From contig NZ_JABWRD020000001.1 of the NCBI RefSeq assembly GCF_014268785.2, positions 385,001-449,000 on the forward strand: a stretch of DNA of 64,000 nt, in the 5' to 3' direction. A program made the position numbers and the translations under genes. Position 1 is the first letter of the stretch. Each line of letters begins with the position of its first letter. This stretch comes from Pseudomonas shirazensis. GTDB taxonomy: Bacteria; Pseudomonadota; Gammaproteobacteria; Pseudomonadales; Pseudomonadaceae. Below the pieces are notes generated by a model. That model was not told where the DNA came from. It searched no databases and worked only from the letters and a program-made list of their open reading frames with translations. Below, piece after piece: positions 11,278 to 24,661 of the stretch.

Positions 11278-11319
11278 ATGGTAGTGGCTGGCCAATTCAA
11301 GCGCATTGATCTGGATCAA
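11278..11319 (-). promoter_or_regulatory. ANR/FNR-type class II promoter of trhP
   Basis: TTGATCTGGATCAA (11306-11319) is a perfect TTGAT-N4-ATCAA box. On the minus strand a -10-like TACCAT lies at 11278-11283, giving a start near 11271 with the box centre at about -41.5 and a leader of about 19 nt to the trhP start. On the plus strand, toward the PerM gene, the expected -10 position reads ATCTCT, which is poor, so control of trhP is favoured. Confidence 0.65.
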
Positions 11320-11382
11320 CCCTCGCAGGGCACTTTTTCCGATCTCTGCTGCACTAAAGGTCTGAATCCCCGAGGAATGCTC

Positions 11383-12444
11383 ATGAACCAAACCGCACTA
11401 CAGAACAGGGCACTGGCCGTGCTGCTGGCCGCCGTCACCATTGCCTTCGTCTGGATCATGCTGCCGTATTACGGCGCGATATTCTGGGCGGTGATTCTGG
11501 GCATTCTGTTTGCCCCGTTGCAGCGCAACCTGTTGATCCGTTTCAACCGCCGGCGCAACCTCGCCGCCGGTGTGTCGTTGCTGATCTGTCTGCTGATCGC
11601 CATCTTGCCGGTGATCTTCACCAGTGCGCTGTTGGTACAGGAGGGCGCCTCGCTGTATCAACGCATCGAGAGCGGCCAATTGGACATCGCCGGTTACGTT
11701 GAGCAAGGCAAGAACATGCTGCCAGCGTTCGCGCAGCACAGCCTTGACCAGATGGGCATGGGTAACCTCGATGGCTTGCGCGACAAGATCAGCAAGTGGG
11801 CCGGGCAAGGCAGCCAGATCCTGGCCAGTCAGGCGTTCAGCTTTGGCCAGGGCACGTTCGATTTCCTCGTCAGCTTCGGCATCATGCTCTACATCCTGTT
11901 CTTCTTCTTGCGTGAAGGCCCGGAGTTGGCGCGCAAAGTGCGCCTGGCGGTACCGCTGCCCGAGGACCAAAAGCGCCGCCTGCAACTGAAGTTCAACCGC
12001 GTGGTGCGCGCCACGGTCAAGGGCAACCTGCTGGTAGCGATTACGCAGGGTGCGCTGGGCGGAGTGATCTTCTGGATTCTGGATATCCCCAGTGCGTTGA
12101 TCTGGGCAGTGCTGATGGCGTTTCTGTCGTTGCTGCCAGCAGTTGGCGCGGGGATCGTCTGGGCACCGGTTGCGGCCTACTTCATTCTGACCGGGGCAAC
12201 CTGGCAGGGTGTGGTGCTGACGGCCTTTGGTGTGTTGGTGATCGGTATGGTCGACAACGTGTTGCGGCCGATCCTGGTCGGGCGCGACACGCGCATGCCC
12301 GACTACCTGATCCTGGTATCGACCCTGGGCGGCCTGGCGGTATTCGGCCTCAACGGTTTCGTGATCGGGCCGTTGATCGCTGCGTTGTTCATTTCCAGCT
12401 GGACCATCTTTACCGAAACCAAGCCGCAAGTGCAGTTGCCCTGA
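11383..12444 (+). CDS. AI-2E/PerM-family transporter
   Basis: A 353-aa inner-membrane protein with about eight transmembrane segments and the PerM/AI-2E exporter layout: two N-terminal helices, a cytoplasmic-periplasmic linker (about 70-150), then the helical core containing FLSLLPAVGAGIVW. Members have been linked to autoinducer-2 export or sodium/proton exchange; substrate here is unknown. Two close ATGs exist at 11377 and 11383; GAGGA directly abuts the first and is 6 nt before the second, so the second is preferred. Converges with the receptor gene, leaving only 7 nt between them. Confidence 0.87.
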   Translation: MNQTALQNRALAVLLAAVTIAFVWIMLPYYGAIFWAVILGILFAPLQRNLLIRFNRRRNLAAGVSLLICLLIAILPVIFTSALLVQEGASLYQRIESGQLDIAGYVEQGKNMLPAFAQHSLDQMGMGNLDGLRDKISKWAGQGSQILASQAFSFGQGTFDFLVSFGIMLYILFFFLREGPELARKVRLAVPLPEDQKRRLQLKFNRVVRATVKGNLLVAITQGALGGVIFWILDIPSALIWAVLMAFLSLLPAVGAGIVWAPVAAYFILTGATWQGVVLTAFGVLVIGMVDNVLRPILVGRDTRMPDYLILVSTLGGLAVFGLNGFVIGPLIAALFISSWTIFTETKPQVQLP

Positions 12445-12451
12445 ATCTGCC

Positions 12452-14500
12452 TTACTTCAGGCTATAGGACACACCTGCATACACGCCGAATCCTTCCCCG
12501 GGCGTCGCCCGGGGTTGGTCGCTGCCTTGATCGTCATAACCCGGGGTGACGCTGGCGCTGTAGCGCTTGTTGGTCAGGTTGCGCAGGTCGAGCCAGGTTT
12601 GCCAGTCTTGTTGCGGTGAATCCCAACCCAGTCGCGCACCGAACTGGGCATAGGCATCGGCGTGGTTGCTGTTGGCATAGTCGACCTGCACCTTGGACGC
12701 CATCTGTGTATTGACGCCGACATGGAAGCCGCTCGGCCAGTCATAGCGCAGCTCGGCCTGGTAGTAGTGCACGGGCAGGCCAGGCAGGCGGTTGTCGCCA
12801 AAGCGCTGGTCATCGCGGTAGTGGAAATCGCTGAAGGTATAGGCTTGGCGCAGGCTTAGCTTGCCGCTGCCGGATTGTTCCCAGAGGGTGCTGTCCAGGC
12901 TGGCCTCGACCCCTTCATGCACCGTTGCGCTGGCATTGAACTCCTTGGCAGGCAAGCCTTGTACGAGTTCAACCGCCAGCAGCTCATGGCGAACCTGAGC
13001 GTAATACCAAGCCAGATCCCAGCGGCCGACGGCCGAGTCGCCTCGCGCGCCAAGCTCGAGCGTGGTCGCCGTCTGGTTTTGCATCTTGATTGGCTGGGTC
13101 GCAACCGTAGAACTCCAGATCAGCGACCACGGGTGCGGCGGCTCGACCGAACGGCTGAGGTTGCCGTACAGCTGCAAGTTCGGCTGCCAGTCGTAGCGCA
13201 GGCCGATCCGCGGGGCGTAGTCCCAATCGTGCTGGCTGACCTTACCGCCACTGGCGGGATAGCTAACGTCGCTCTCACGGCGGGTGTAGATCATGGCCAG
13301 GCCGGTGGTCAGCCACAGATCCGGGATCAGCTCCAGATCGTTGCCCATATGCAGCACCGTGTCCGAGCCTTGATAGCTGAAATCGCGGCTACGCGGGCCA
13401 ATGATGTCGCCATTGCGGGCGAACTGCGAAGCACCGCTGTTGGGCAGGTGTTTGGTGGTCCGCCAGCCAATGGTGGTTTTGCTCTCGCGTCCCCACACGG
13501 TGTCACGACGGGTGTAGTTGAGCGTGCCGCTGACATCGCTGTACGCCACCTTCAAACGCATCGGACCTTCGCGCAGGTCCATCGGGAAGTCGTGATAGAC
13601 CAGTCCGGCTTCCAGACGTGAATCATCGTCGAGGAAGAACGTGGTCTTGTTCGCCACCCAGGTGCTGCCCGGTTGCGGCCGGCTGTCGTCGCGGGCCAGG
13701 TAGGCGGGGTTGGCGGCGCGCGGGTTGTGCTTGATCTGTGCCTGGGTCAAACGCCCAGGCAACTCGTTTTCGGTCTCGCGGTAACGCAGGTAGAAGCGCG
13801 TTTCCAGATTGGGGTTGAAGCGGTAGCCGACGTTGGCAGCGAAACCCTTGGCGCTGCCGCTGCTGTGCCGCTGGTAGCCATCATATTCAGCGTCGGTCAG
13901 GGCTACGTAGTAGTCGAGGTTGCCCAGTACCTGGCCTGAGCTGATGTGCCGACGGGCATAGCCGCGGCTACCGATCTCATAGCGCAACTGCAGGCGGTCG
14001 GCATCGTAACCGGTGTGGGTGACATAGTTGACCGCACCGCCCAGGGCCAGCGCGCCTCGATCGAAGCCATTGGCGCCACGCAGGACCTCGGCCCGACTCA
14101 GCCATAACGGCTCGAACAACTCGTACGGCGTGCCGCCAGGCCCGGTCAATGGCAGGCCGTCGAACATCGTGTACACGCCCGAACCATGCGCTCCGGGTGC
14201 GCGGTTGATGCCCGAGCCGCGGATCGACAGCTTGATGCCGTCGTTGCCGGCCGACTGAGCAAACACACCAGGCTGATAAGCCAGTACGTCCTGGTTGCTG
14301 GCAACTCGCCCTTGGCCTACCCGCTGCATGTCGATCAGGTTGCTCGCCCCCGGCGTCTCGCGCAGGCGCTCGGCCGCAGCGTCGAGTTCACTCTGTGGTT
14401 GATCGGCGATCAGGAGTGGGTCGAGTTCGATCCGGCCATCGGCCAGAGCAGCGCTGCTGATCAATACAGTCAGCAGGGAAAGGGGCAGGGTAGGGCGCAT
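12452..14500 (-). CDS. TonB-dependent outer-membrane receptor
   Basis: A 682-aa outer-membrane receptor. It has a signal peptide (about 1-20, ending ALA), a plug domain (about 45-155, with LSIRGSGINRAPGAHGSG and RGANGFDRGALALGGAVNY), and a 22-strand-type barrel ending in aromatic SYSLK after GFGVYAGV. The subfamily resembles FecA/CirA-like siderophore and metal receptors, but the ligand cannot be told. No clear Fur box was seen in the 130 nt before it, so it may not be an iron-regulated siderophore receptor. No partner genes for periplasmic transport are adjacent. Confidence 0.9.
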   Translation of the reverse strand: MRPTLPLSLLTVLISSAALADGRIELDPLLIADQPQSELDAAAERLRETPGASNLIDMQRVGQGRVASNQDVLAYQPGVFAQSAGNDGIKLSIRGSGINRAPGAHGSGVYTMFDGLPLTGPGGTPYELFEPLWLSRAEVLRGANGFDRGALALGGAVNYVTHTGYDADRLQLRYEIGSRGYARRHISSGQVLGNLDYYVALTDAEYDGYQRHSSGSAKGFAANVGYRFNPNLETRFYLRYRETENELPGRLTQAQIKHNPRAANPAYLARDDSRPQPGSTWVANKTTFFLDDDSRLEAGLVYHDFPMDLREGPMRLKVAYSDVSGTLNYTRRDTVWGRESKTTIGWRTTKHLPNSGASQFARNGDIIGPRSRDFSYQGSDTVLHMGNDLELIPDLWLTTGLAMIYTRRESDVSYPASGGKVSQHDWDYAPRIGLRYDWQPNLQLYGNLSRSVEPPHPWSLIWSSTVATQPIKMQNQTATTLELGARGDSAVGRWDLAWYYAQVRHELLAVELVQGLPAKEFNASATVHEGVEASLDSTLWEQSGSGKLSLRQAYTFSDFHYRDDQRFGDNRLPGLPVHYYQAELRYDWPSGFHVGVNTQMASKVQVDYANSNHADAYAQFGARLGWDSPQQDWQTWLDLRNLTNKRYSASVTPGYDDQGSDQPRATPGEGFGVYAGVSYSLK

Positions 14501-14590
14501 GGCAAAAACGGCTTCCGGTCGATGAGCGCAGTTCTGACGCTACAACTCTCAAACGAAGCACAGCTTTGTTTATTGACCCCCTGAAATAAC

Positions 14591-14620
14591 AAAACCCCGC
14601 CGAAGCGGGGTTTTGTCGAT
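14591..14620 (-). terminator. nuo operon terminator
   Basis: A perfect 10-bp stem, AAAACCCCGC (14591-14600) with GCGGGGTTTT (14605-14614) and a tetraloop. On the minus strand it is followed by GTTATTT. It lies just beyond nuoN and before the receptor gene, so it ends the nuo transcript and insulates the receptor. Confidence 0.88.
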
Positions 14621-14631
14621 GATCAGCGCAA

Positions 14632-16101
14632 TCAGCCGATCAGGTGCAGACCTGCCTGCTGAACCATCTCCAGCAGCGGTTGCGGGTACACGCCAAGCAC
14701 GAACGCCAGCAGGGCAATTGCCAGCAGCATCACGCCACCGGTCTGCTGCTCCCACTTCAGCGGCGCGTCGTGGCGACGCAGGTTCGGCTCGACCAGGTAC
14801 AGGGTGACCATGACGCGCAGGTAGTAGTAGACGCCGATGGCGCTACCAATCACCAGTGCACCGACCAACCACCACAGTTGCGACTCGACGCCAGTGGCGA
14901 TGATGTAGAACTTGCCGATGAAACCTGCAGTCAGCGGGATCCCCGCCAGCGACAGCATCATCACGGTCATCACCGCAGTCAGGTACGGACGGCGCCAGAA
15001 CAGGCCGCGGTACTCGTACAGGGCGTCGGCGTCACGGCCGGCGTATGGCGAGGACATCAGGGTGATCACACCAAACGCGCCGAGGCTGGTGATCACGTAG
15101 GTGACCAGGTACACGCCCATGGCTTCCATGGCCAGACCCTTGCTGGCGATCAAGGCGATCAGCAGGTAGCCGAAGTGGGCGATGGACGAGTAACCGAGCA
15201 GACGCTTTAGGTTGCTCTGGGTCAGCGCCAACAGGTTACCGATCAGGATCGAGGCCACGGCGATTACCGCCAGCACGGTGCTCAGCACACCGCTGCTGGC
15301 AGCAGGCGAGATCATGTACAGACGCATCAGCACCGCGAACACGGCAACCTTGCTGGCGGTGGCCAGGAACGCTGCGACAGGCGCCGGGGCGCCTTCGTAG
15401 ACGTCCGGGGTCCACAGGTGGAACGGTACCAGCGACAGCTTGAAGGCCAGACCGACCAGCATCATGCCCAGGCCCATCTGAGCCAGCAGGCTTGGCATGT
15501 TGGTGCTGGCCAGCGCCTTGGCGATACCGTCGAAGCTTAGGGTGCCTGCATCGGCATACAGCAGCGCCATACCGAACAGCAGGAACGCAGAACCTGCAGC
15601 CGACAGCACCATGTACTTGATACCGGCTTCCAGCGATCGCTTGTTGAAGAACGCGTACGCCACCAGCCCGTAGACCGGCACCGAGAGCAGCTCCAGACCG
15701 ATGAACAGGCCCGCCAGGTGGTTGGCGCTTACCAGCACCAGGCCGCCCAGTGCCGACATGAGCAGCAGCAGATAGAGCTCTTCGCGGTTACCCGGGTAGC
15801 CTTTGGAGCCTTCGCCCAGATAAGCATGGGCCAGGGTTACGCAGGCCAGGGTAGCGACCAGCATGATCGCCATGTACAGGCAGGCGAACTTATCGATGGT
15901 GATCAACGGGGTGATCGCCAACGGTGCGACTTTCAGTGCTGGCAGGATCGACAGCAGTGCAGCGTTGAGACCGATGGTCGACAGCAGGAAGGTCTGCGAG
16001 TGGTTGCGCTTCCAGGCGATCGCCAGCATCACCACAACCGTGGTGAGGGTGGTGATCAGCATCGGCGCCAATGCAATGAAGTGTTGAGTGGTGAATTCCA
16101 T
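14632..16101 (-). CDS. nuoN: NADH-quinone oxidoreductase subunit N
   Basis: A 489-aa antiporter-like membrane subunit of complex I with about 14 transmembrane helices, one of three proton channels with NuoL and NuoM. The proton-antiporter core is visible in [27 protein letters not shown] and the channel region with SVPVYGL. It is the last gene of the operon, starting 7 nt after nuoM. The start at 16101 fits the first helix; an upstream extension of 21 codons lies inside nuoM and is rejected. Confidence 0.96.
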   Translation of the reverse strand: MEFTTQHFIALAPMLITTLTTVVVMLAIAWKRNHSQTFLLSTIGLNAALLSILPALKVAPLAITPLITIDKFACLYMAIMLVATLACVTLAHAYLGEGSKGYPGNREELYLLLLMSALGGLVLVSANHLAGLFIGLELLSVPVYGLVAYAFFNKRSLEAGIKYMVLSAAGSAFLLFGMALLYADAGTLSFDGIAKALASTNMPSLLAQMGLGMMLVGLAFKLSLVPFHLWTPDVYEGAPAPVAAFLATASKVAVFAVLMRLYMISPAASSGVLSTVLAVIAVASILIGNLLALTQSNLKRLLGYSSIAHFGYLLIALIASKGLAMEAMGVYLVTYVITSLGAFGVITLMSSPYAGRDADALYEYRGLFWRRPYLTAVMTVMMLSLAGIPLTAGFIGKFYIIATGVESQLWWLVGALVIGSAIGVYYYLRVMVTLYLVEPNLRRHDAPLKWEQQTGGVMLLAIALLAFVLGVYPQPLLEMVQQAGLHLIG

Positions 16102-16108
16102 AGCGCTC

Positions 16109-17641
16109 TTACCGTGCCGAAGCGAGTTGAGTGAATGCGGAACCGAGCCACTGCTGCACGCCACTCATGGTGGCGGCAGAGGTGTCGAGGAACGGCTGCG
16201 GGTAGACGCCGAGCACGATCAGCAATACGGCCAGGCCCAGCACCATGATCAGCTCGCGGCCGTCCATGCCAGCAAGCACAGTCTCGGACTTGCTTGGGCC
16301 GAAGTAGGCGCGGTGGATCATGATCAGCGAGTAGACCGAACCGAACACCAGGCCAGTGGTGGCAATCACGGTGAACCACGGCACGTGGGCGAAGCTGCCG
16401 ATCAGGATCAGGAACTCGCCGACGAAGTTGCCGGTGCCCGGCAAGCCCAGCGAAGCAGCTGCAAAGAACAGGCTGATGGCTGGCAAGTAGGCAATACGGT
16501 GCCACAGACCGCCCATTTCACGCATGTCACGGGTATGCAGGCGCTCGTACAGCTGGCCGCTGAGGATGAACAGCGCGGCAGCCGAAACGCCGTGGGCCAG
16601 CATCTGGATCACCGCGCCTTGCAGGGCTTGCTGGCTGCCGGAGTAGATACCGATCAGCACGAAGCCCATGTGCGAGACGCTGGAGAAGGCGATCAAGCGC
16701 TTGATGTCGGTCTGCGCGAAGGCCAGGAAGGCCCCGTAGAAGATACCGATCAAGCCCAGGGTCATGGCGATCGGGGCAAACTCGGCCGACGCGTTCGGGA
16801 ACAGCGGCAGGGCAAAGCGCAGCAGGCCATAGGCAGCGGTTTTCAGCAGGATACCGGCGAGGTCGACGGAACCGGCAGTCGGCGCCTGGGCGTGAGCATC
16901 AGGCAACCACGAGTGGAACGGCACTACCGGCAGCTTCACCGCGAAGGCAATGAAGAAGCCCAGCATCAGCAGGTACTCGGTACCGGCCGGCAGGTCGGCC
17001 TTGAGCAGGTCGCTGTAGTTGAAGGTGATGACGCCAGTGTTGCCGTAGTTGACCAGTACCAGGGCGAGAATCGCCACCAGCATGATCAGACCGCTGGCCT
17101 GGGTGAAGATGAAGAACTTGGTCGCCGCGTAGATCCGGGTCTTCTTGCCATCCGCCGAGCTGTGACCCCAGAGCGCGATGAGGAAGTACATCGGCACCAG
17201 CATCATTTCCCAGAAGAAGAAGAACAGGAACAGGTCCAGTGCCAGGAACACACCGACCACGCCACCCAGAATCCACATCAGGTTGAGGTGGAAGAAGCCG
17301 ACGTGGCGCTGGATTTCTTTCCACGAGCACAGCACCGAAAGCACACCGAGCAGGCCGGTGAGCAGGATCATCAGCAGCGACAGACCATCCAGCGCCAGGT
17401 GGATGCTGATGCCGAAGCGCTTGATCCATTCGACTTTGTATTCGAAGGCCCAGGCAGGTTCGGCGCCCGGAGCAGGGGCGAGGGTGTAGTCACCGTTGGC
17501 CCACAGCCAGAGGCCGATACCGAGCAACAGGGACATGGTCAGCAGTGCAATCCAGCGCGGCAGGGTAGAGCCGAAGCGCTCACCCAGCCAGCACAGGAAG
17601 CCGCCGATGAAGGGAATCAGGATCAGCCAAGGCAAAATCAT
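16109..17641 (-). CDS. nuoM: NADH-quinone oxidoreductase subunit M
   Basis: A 510-aa antiporter-like subunit with about 14 transmembrane helices. Family signatures [17 protein letters not shown] (about 115-131) and [18 protein letters not shown] are present; the lysine and glutamate of the proton path lie in these helices. Placed between nuoL (gap of 49 nt) and nuoN. The start ATG at 17641 begins the first hydrophobic helix; the longer frame upstream lacks a ribosome site. Confidence 0.96.
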   Translation of the reverse strand: MILPWLILIPFIGGFLCWLGERFGSTLPRWIALLTMSLLLGIGLWLWANGDYTLAPAPGAEPAWAFEYKVEWIKRFGISIHLALDGLSLLMILLTGLLGVLSVLCSWKEIQRHVGFFHLNLMWILGGVVGVFLALDLFLFFFFWEMMLVPMYFLIALWGHSSADGKKTRIYAATKFFIFTQASGLIMLVAILALVLVNYGNTGVITFNYSDLLKADLPAGTEYLLMLGFFIAFAVKLPVVPFHSWLPDAHAQAPTAGSVDLAGILLKTAAYGLLRFALPLFPNASAEFAPIAMTLGLIGIFYGAFLAFAQTDIKRLIAFSSVSHMGFVLIGIYSGSQQALQGAVIQMLAHGVSAAALFILSGQLYERLHTRDMREMGGLWHRIAYLPAISLFFAAASLGLPGTGNFVGEFLILIGSFAHVPWFTVIATTGLVFGSVYSLIMIHRAYFGPSKSETVLAGMDGRELIMVLGLAVLLIVLGVYPQPFLDTSAATMSGVQQWLGSAFTQLASAR

Positions 17642-17690
17642 GACGGGTTCGTTTCCTTTGGCAAAGTCGCAAGGTTCGCAAGTGTGAAAG

Positions 17691-19540
<1,850 letters not shown>

Positions 19541-19544
<4 letters not shown>

Positions 19545-19849
19545 CCGCGCATCTCACTGGCAGCATCGATGTCGAGAGTGTGGAAGCGGCGATACAGCTG
19601 CAGCAGGATCGCCAGGCCAATGCTGGCCTCGGCGGCTGCCAGGCTGATCACCAGAATGAACATGACCTGGCCGTCGGGCTGTACCCAACGCGCGCCGGCG
19701 ACGATAAACGCCAGCGCACAAGCGTTCATCATGACTTCCAGGCTCATGAGCACGAAGAGAATGTTGCGGCGGACCATCAGGCCAACCAGACCAAGGCAGA
19801 ACAGAATGCCGGCGACTGCCAGGCCGTGTTCCATCGGGATAGCACCCAT
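19541..19849 (-). CDS. nuoK: NADH-quinone oxidoreductase subunit K
   Basis: A 102-aa membrane protein with three transmembrane helices and the two conserved membrane glutamates, in MSLEVMMN and [11 protein letters not shown], which take part in proton transfer. It lies 3 nt after nuoJ and overlaps nuoL by 4 nt. A second ATG five codons in (MEHGL) is possible; I chose the longer form because GGAGTAAATC precedes it. Confidence 0.95.
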
Positions 19850-19852
19850 GAT

Positions 19853-20353
19853 TTACTCCTTCGCCTCGTTGCGGCCCAAATGGAAGGCGGTGACGGCCGC
19901 CGCAAGCAGCAGCATCGAAGCCAGTTCGACCACCAGCAGATACGGACCGAACAGGCTGATGCCGACGGTCTTGGCCTCCACGGTGGTGCCGCTGATGCCC
20001 GCGCCGCTTGGCGCAACGAACAGCACATAGAGCAATTCAGCCAGCAGCAAGGCGCCCAGCAGCACAGGCCCGGCCCAGATCCCTGGGGTCAGCCAGCCGC
20101 GTTCCTGGGCGACCGAAGCCGGCCCCAGATTGAGCATCATCACCACGAACACGAACAGCACCATGATGGCGCCGGCGTACGCGATCACTTCCAGGGCACC
20201 GGCAAACGGTGCACCCAGCGAGAAGAAGATCATCGCCACGGAAATCAGCGAAATGATCAGGTAGAGCAGGGCGTGTACGGGGTTGGTGCCGGTAACCACC
20301 CGCAGGGTGGAAACCACGGCAATCCCGGATGCAAAGTAGAAAGCGAATTCCAT
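19853..20353 (-). CDS. nuoJ: NADH-quinone oxidoreductase subunit J
   Basis: A 166-aa subunit with five transmembrane helices. The conserved third helix, [20 protein letters not shown], carries the pi-bulge region that links quinone reduction to the proton path. It is 10 nt downstream of nuoI. Length and sequence are typical of Pseudomonas. Confidence 0.95.
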   Translation of the reverse strand: MEFAFYFASGIAVVSTLRVVTGTNPVHALLYLIISLISVAMIFFSLGAPFAGALEVIAYAGAIMVLFVFVVMMLNLGPASVAQERGWLTPGIWAGPVLLGALLLAELLYVLFVAPSGAGISGTTVEAKTVGISLFGPYLLVVELASMLLLAAAVTAFHLGRNEAKE

Positions 20354-20363
20354 CTTTCTGTCC

Positions 20364-20912
20364 TTATGGGAGCAAGCTCTTCACGTTGATCGGCTCGGCT
20401 TCGTTCTGTGCAGCGCCTTTCGGCTTGCCAGCGATTGCCATGCCCGCAACACGGTAGAAGTTGTAGTCAGGGTATTTGCCGGGGCCGGAGATCAGCAGAT
20501 CTTCTTTCTCGTACACCAGGTCCTGACGCTTGAACTCGGCCATTTCGAAATCCGGAGTCAGCTGGATTGCGGTGGTCGGGCAGGCTTCTTCGCACAGGCC
20601 GCAGAAGATGCAGCGCGAGAAGTTGATGCGGAAGAACTCCGGGTACCAGCGACCGTCCTCGGTCTCGGCCTTCTGCAACGAAATGCAGCCGACCGGGCAG
20701 GCCACCGCGCAGAGGTTGCAGGCTACGCAACGCTCCTCACCATCGGGGTCGCGGGTGAGGACGATGCGGCCGCGGTAGCGCGGCGGCAGGTACACAGCTT
20801 CTTCTGGGTATTGCAGGGTGTCGCGCTTGCGGAACCCGTGGGAGAACACCATGGCCAGGCTGCGCAGCTGCGTGCCGGTGCCCTTAACGATGTCGCCGAT
20901 ATACTTGAACAT
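20364..20912 (-). CDS. nuoI: NADH-quinone oxidoreductase subunit I
   Basis: A 182-aa peripheral-arm subunit holding the two [4Fe-4S] clusters N6a and N6b. Both ferredoxin motifs are complete: [15 protein letters not shown] (about 62-76) and [15 protein letters not shown] (about 101-115). It passes electrons from NuoG toward NuoB. It sits 11 nt after nuoH. Confidence 0.96.
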   Translation of the reverse strand: MFKYIGDIVKGTGTQLRSLAMVFSHGFRKRDTLQYPEEAVYLPPRYRGRIVLTRDPDGEERCVACNLCAVACPVGCISLQKAETEDGRWYPEFFRINFSRCIFCGLCEEACPTTAIQLTPDFEMAEFKRQDLVYEKEDLLISGPGKYPDYNFYRVAGMAIAGKPKGAAQNEAEPINVKSLLP

Positions 20913-20923
20913 GGGTCAAATCC

Positions 20924-21931
20924 TCACTGGGCCGCGACGGCTGGCGTGTTGTAAAGCACGATCGCAGCGGTCACCAGCAAATTGATCAGGGTCAGCGGCA
21001 GGCAGAACTTCCAGCTGAAATCCATCACCTGGTCGTAGCGCGGACGCGGGATCGACGCACGGAGCAGGATGAACAGCATGATGAAGAACGCGGTCTTCAG
21101 GGCGAACCAGAGGAACGGCACCTGCGGCAGGATGCCGAACGGGCCATGCCAGCCACCGAAGAACAGCGTTACCAGCAGCGCCGAGATGAGGATGATGCCG
21201 ATGTACTCACCGACGAAGAACATGCCCCACTTCATGCCGGCATATTCAATGTGGTAACCGTCGGCCAGTTCCTGCTCGGCCTCTGGCTGGTCGAAGGGGT
21301 GACGGTGAGTCACGGCCACGCCAGCGATGAAGAAGGTGCAGAAGCCAAAGAACTGCGGAATGATGAACCACAGGTTCTGCGCTTGGTACTCGACGATGTC
21401 GCGCATGTTGAACGAGCCGACCTGCACCACCACGCCCATCAGCGCCAGGCCCAGGAACACTTCGTACGACACGGTCTGCGCCGAGGCCCGCAGGGCACCG
21501 AGCAGGGCGTACTTGTTGTTCGACGACCAGCCTGCGAACAACACCGCATAGACCGACAAGCCGGCCATGGCGAAGAAGAACAGCAGGCCGATGTTCAGGT
21601 CGGCAACACCCCAGCTTGGGGTGATCGGGATGATCGAGAAGGCAATCAGCAGTGCGCTCATGGCCACTACGGGTGCCAGGGTGAAGATCACCCGATCAAC
21701 GAACGGCGGGTTCCAGTCTTCCTTGAAGAACATCTTCAGCATGTCGGCTGCGATCTGGAACATGCCGAACGGGCCAACCCGGTTCGGACCGTAACGGTCC
21801 TGCCACCAGCCCAGCAGGCGCCGCTCGACAAAGCTGAGCAGCGCGCCGCAGACCACTACCGCGAGCAAGACCACAACGGCCTTGACCACGGCGATGATCG
21901 CGTCGATCACTTCGGGGGTGAACCAGGTCAT
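20924..21931 (-). CDS. nuoH: NADH-quinone oxidoreductase subunit H
   Basis: A 335-aa membrane subunit with eight helices that forms much of the quinone chamber with NuoB and NuoD. Signatures [19 protein letters not shown] and the quinone-site loop [19 protein letters not shown] are intact. Its start overlaps the nuoG stop by 4 nt (ATGA), so translation is coupled. Confidence 0.96.
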   Translation of the reverse strand: MTWFTPEVIDAIIAVVKAVVVLLAVVVCGALLSFVERRLLGWWQDRYGPNRVGPFGMFQIAADMLKMFFKEDWNPPFVDRVIFTLAPVVAMSALLIAFSIIPITPSWGVADLNIGLLFFFAMAGLSVYAVLFAGWSSNNKYALLGALRASAQTVSYEVFLGLALMGVVVQVGSFNMRDIVEYQAQNLWFIIPQFFGFCTFFIAGVAVTHRHPFDQPEAEQELADGYHIEYAGMKWGMFFVGEYIGIILISALLVTLFFGGWHGPFGILPQVPFLWFALKTAFFIMLFILLRASIPRPRYDQVMDFSWKFCLPLTLINLLVTAAIVLYNTPAVAAQ

Positions 21932-24642
21932 TGTGCTGCCTCCTGCAGGCCTTCGACGGATGCACCGAAGATGGCCGGTGGAATCCCGGCCAGGCCTTTC
22001 GGCAACGCGACCAGGCCTGCGCCCAGCTGTTCATTGATACGCAGCGGCAGGCGCAGCGAGACGCCAGCGACGGTCAGGCTGAGCAGCGTGCCTTCGTTGA
22101 CGCCGAGGCGGTCTGCTTCGGACTTGGCCAGGGCCACATAGGCCGGCTGGATGCGCTCTTGCACCGGTGCAGCGCGCGAGGAGGTTTCTTCGCTGCCGAA
22201 CAGGTGGAACAACGGCACCGCCGTCCAGGTACCGCGGGCCGGGCTGAACGCTGCCGGGATCGCGCTGAACCAGTTCAGACGGTCACCCTGCGACTCGATC
22301 AGACGCACGCCTGGGTCACCTGCACGCAGATGGCCACCGACCTCATCCTGAAACTTGTTCCAGGCTTGCGGCGAGTTCCAGCCCGGCGACCAGGCGAACG
22401 GCACTTGTTGGCGCGGTTCGACCGAACCCGAGTAGCCTTCCATGGAGAAGGCGAACGCGGTGTCCTTGTCTTGCGGAGTACGCGGCTCGTGCACGCTGAT
22501 GTTGGCGCGCATGGCCGTACGGCCGGAGTAGCGCAGCGGCTCACGGGCAAGCTTCAGGCCCTTGATGCGGAACGCAGCGCTAGGCGCGGCGTTGACGATC
22601 GCGGCCAGTTGCGGCGTGGCGCTAGCGCAGGCGCTGGTGACGTGGTCCAGCTGAGTCCAGTCGACCGGCTTGTTGAGCAGGGTTGCGCGCAGGGCGTGCA
22701 TCCAGCGCCAGCCTTCGTGGATCTGGATGCTGCTGTCCATGTAGGTTGGGTCGAACACCTGGAAGAAGCGCTGGGCGCGGCCTTCCTGGCTGACCAGGGT
22801 ACCGTCGCCTTCGGCAAACGATGCCGCCGGCAGGACCAGGTGAGCGCGCTCGCTGGTGGCGGTCTTGGAGTGGTCGGCAACGATGACCGCCTTGGCCGCA
22901 GCCAGAGCAGCGTCGACCTTGGCCGCCGGAACACGGGCGTACAGGTCGTTTTCGACAACGACAATAGCGTCAGCTTTGCCGCTGATGACCGCATCCAGCG
23001 CAGCGTCCACCGAATCGCCACCGAGCATGGCCAGGCCGAGGCTGTTGGCCTCAGGCACCACCAGGCTCAGCGAACCATTCTTCTCGCGCAGCTTGAGGGC
23101 TTTGGCGATGTTGGCGGCGGCTTCGATCAATGCAGGTTCGGCCAGGGAAACGCCCGACACCACCAGCGGACGCTGGGCAGCGACCAATGCATCGGCGATA
23201 CGCTGGGCCAGGGCTTTGGCGTCGTCGTCCAGACCGATTACCGCTGGAGCACTTGGATCGATTGCGTGGGCAACGGCGAAGCCCAGGCGCGCCAGGTCGG
23301 CGGGGGCGGCGTGCACGCACTCTTCAGCGACGTCGTCGAGCTTGGTTTCAGTCAGGCTGGCGATAAACAGCGGGTACAGCGCATGCTGACCGATGTTTTT
23401 CACTGCGGCGTCGAGCCACGGCTGCACGCGCATCGCGTCGGCCATGGCCTCGGCCTTGCCTTTGGTGGCCTGGCGAACCGACAGGGCGACGCGCGCTGCG
23501 GTTTGGGTCAGGTCTTCACCGAGTACGAACACCGCATCGTGGTCTTCGATGTCGCGCAGGGTCGGCACCGGCAGCGGGCTGTTGTTGAGCACGTCCAGCA
23601 CCAGGCGCACGCGCTTGAGCTCGGCAGCTTCCATACCGGAGTAGAAGTACTCGGCACCGACCAGCTCGCGCAGGCCGTAGTTGCTTTCAAGGCTGGCTCG
23701 TGGCGAACCGATACCAACGATGGTGCGGCCGCGCAGCAGGTCGGCAGCCTTGTCCAGCGCAGCATCGACGCTCAGCTTGTTGCCATCGGCCAGCAGCGGC
23801 TGGCGCGGACGGTCCTTGCGGTTGACGTAGCCATAACCGAAGCGGCCACGGTCGCACAGGAAGTACTGGTTGACCGAACCGTTGAAGCGGTTTTCGATAC
23901 GACGCAGTTCGCCGTAGCGCTCACCCGGGCTGATGTTGCAACCGCTCGAGCAGCCATGGCAGATGCTTGGGGCAAACTGCATGTCCCACTTACGGTTGTA
24001 ACGCTCGGAGTGGGTCTTGTCGGTGAACACACCGGTGGGGCAGACCTCGGTGAGGTTGCCGGAGAACTCGCTCTCGAGCACGCCATCTTCAACGCGACCG
24101 AAGTAGACGTTGTCATGGGCGCCGTAAACACCCAGGTCGGTGCCGCCGGCGTAGTCCTTGTAGAAGCGCACGCAGCGGTAGCAGGCGATGCAGCGGTTCA
24201 TCTCGTGTGCAACGAACGGGCCGAGGTCCTGGTTCTGGTGGGTACGCTTGGTGAAACGGTAACGGCGCTCGTTGTGGCCGGTCATTACCGTCATGTCTTG
24301 CAGGTGGCAGTGACCGCCTTCTTCGCAGACCGGGCAGTCGTGCGGGTGGTTGGTCATCAGCCATTCGACGACGCTGGCGCGAAACGCCTTCGACTCGTCG
24401 TCTTCGATGGAAATCCAGGTGCCATCGCTGGCAGGGGTCATGCAGGACATGACGATACGACCACGGGCGTCGTTTTCGTCGGTGTACTGCTTGACCGCAC
24501 ACTGGCGGCAGGCACCGACGCTACCAAGCGCCGGGTGCCAGCAGAAATAAGGGATGTCGAGGCCGAGCGACAGACAGGCCTGTAAGAGGTTGTCTGCACC
24601 GTTGACTTCGAGCGCTTTGCCGTCTACGTGGATAGTGGCCAT
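21928..24642 (-). CDS. nuoG: NADH-quinone oxidoreductase subunit G
   Basis: A 904-aa electron-transfer subunit. The N-terminal part (about 1-220) carries the [2Fe-2S] cluster N1b and [4Fe-4S] clusters N4 and N5; cysteines are seen in [31 protein letters not shown] and [10 protein letters not shown]. The cluster region CHGCSSGCN (about 230) corresponds to N7, found in bacteria such as E. coli. The rest is a molybdopterin-oxidoreductase-like fold without a cofactor role. It is preceded by a 134-nt gap containing two strong hairpins. Confidence 0.96.
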   Translation of the reverse strand: MATIHVDGKALEVNGADNLLQACLSLGLDIPYFCWHPALGSVGACRQCAVKQYTDENDARGRIVMSCMTPASDGTWISIEDDESKAFRASVVEWLMTNHPHDCPVCEEGGHCHLQDMTVMTGHNERRYRFTKRTHQNQDLGPFVAHEMNRCIACYRCVRFYKDYAGGTDLGVYGAHDNVYFGRVEDGVLESEFSGNLTEVCPTGVFTDKTHSERYNRKWDMQFAPSICHGCSSGCNISPGERYGELRRIENRFNGSVNQYFLCDRGRFGYGYVNRKDRPRQPLLADGNKLSVDAALDKAADLLRGRTIVGIGSPRASLESNYGLRELVGAEYFYSGMEAAELKRVRLVLDVLNNSPLPVPTLRDIEDHDAVFVLGEDLTQTAARVALSVRQATKGKAEAMADAMRVQPWLDAAVKNIGQHALYPLFIASLTETKLDDVAEECVHAAPADLARLGFAVAHAIDPSAPAVIGLDDDAKALAQRIADALVAAQRPLVVSGVSLAEPALIEAAANIAKALKLREKNGSLSLVVPEANSLGLAMLGGDSVDAALDAVISGKADAIVVVENDLYARVPAAKVDAALAAAKAVIVADHSKTATSERAHLVLPAASFAEGDGTLVSQEGRAQRFFQVFDPTYMDSSIQIHEGWRWMHALRATLLNKPVDWTQLDHVTSACASATPQLAAIVNAAPSAAFRIKGLKLAREPLRYSGRTAMRANISVHEPRTPQDKDTAFAFSMEGYSGSVEPRQQVPFAWSPGWNSPQAWNKFQDEVGGHLRAGDPGVRLIESQGDRLNWFSAIPAAFSPARGTWTAVPLFHLFGSEETSSRAAPVQERIQPAYVALAKSEADRLGVNEGTLLSLTVAGVSLRLPLRINEQLGAGLVALPKGLAGIPPAIFGASVEGLQEAAQ

Positions 24643-24661
24643 GGTTCAAAGTTCTTCGTTG

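Noticed and set aside
21931..24585. Very long plus-strand open frame opposite nuoG
   Set aside because: It lies exactly antisense to a fully matching NuoG with all cluster cysteines. Long antisense frames are a by-product of high-GC codon use; the product is Gln/His/Arg-rich without a domain.
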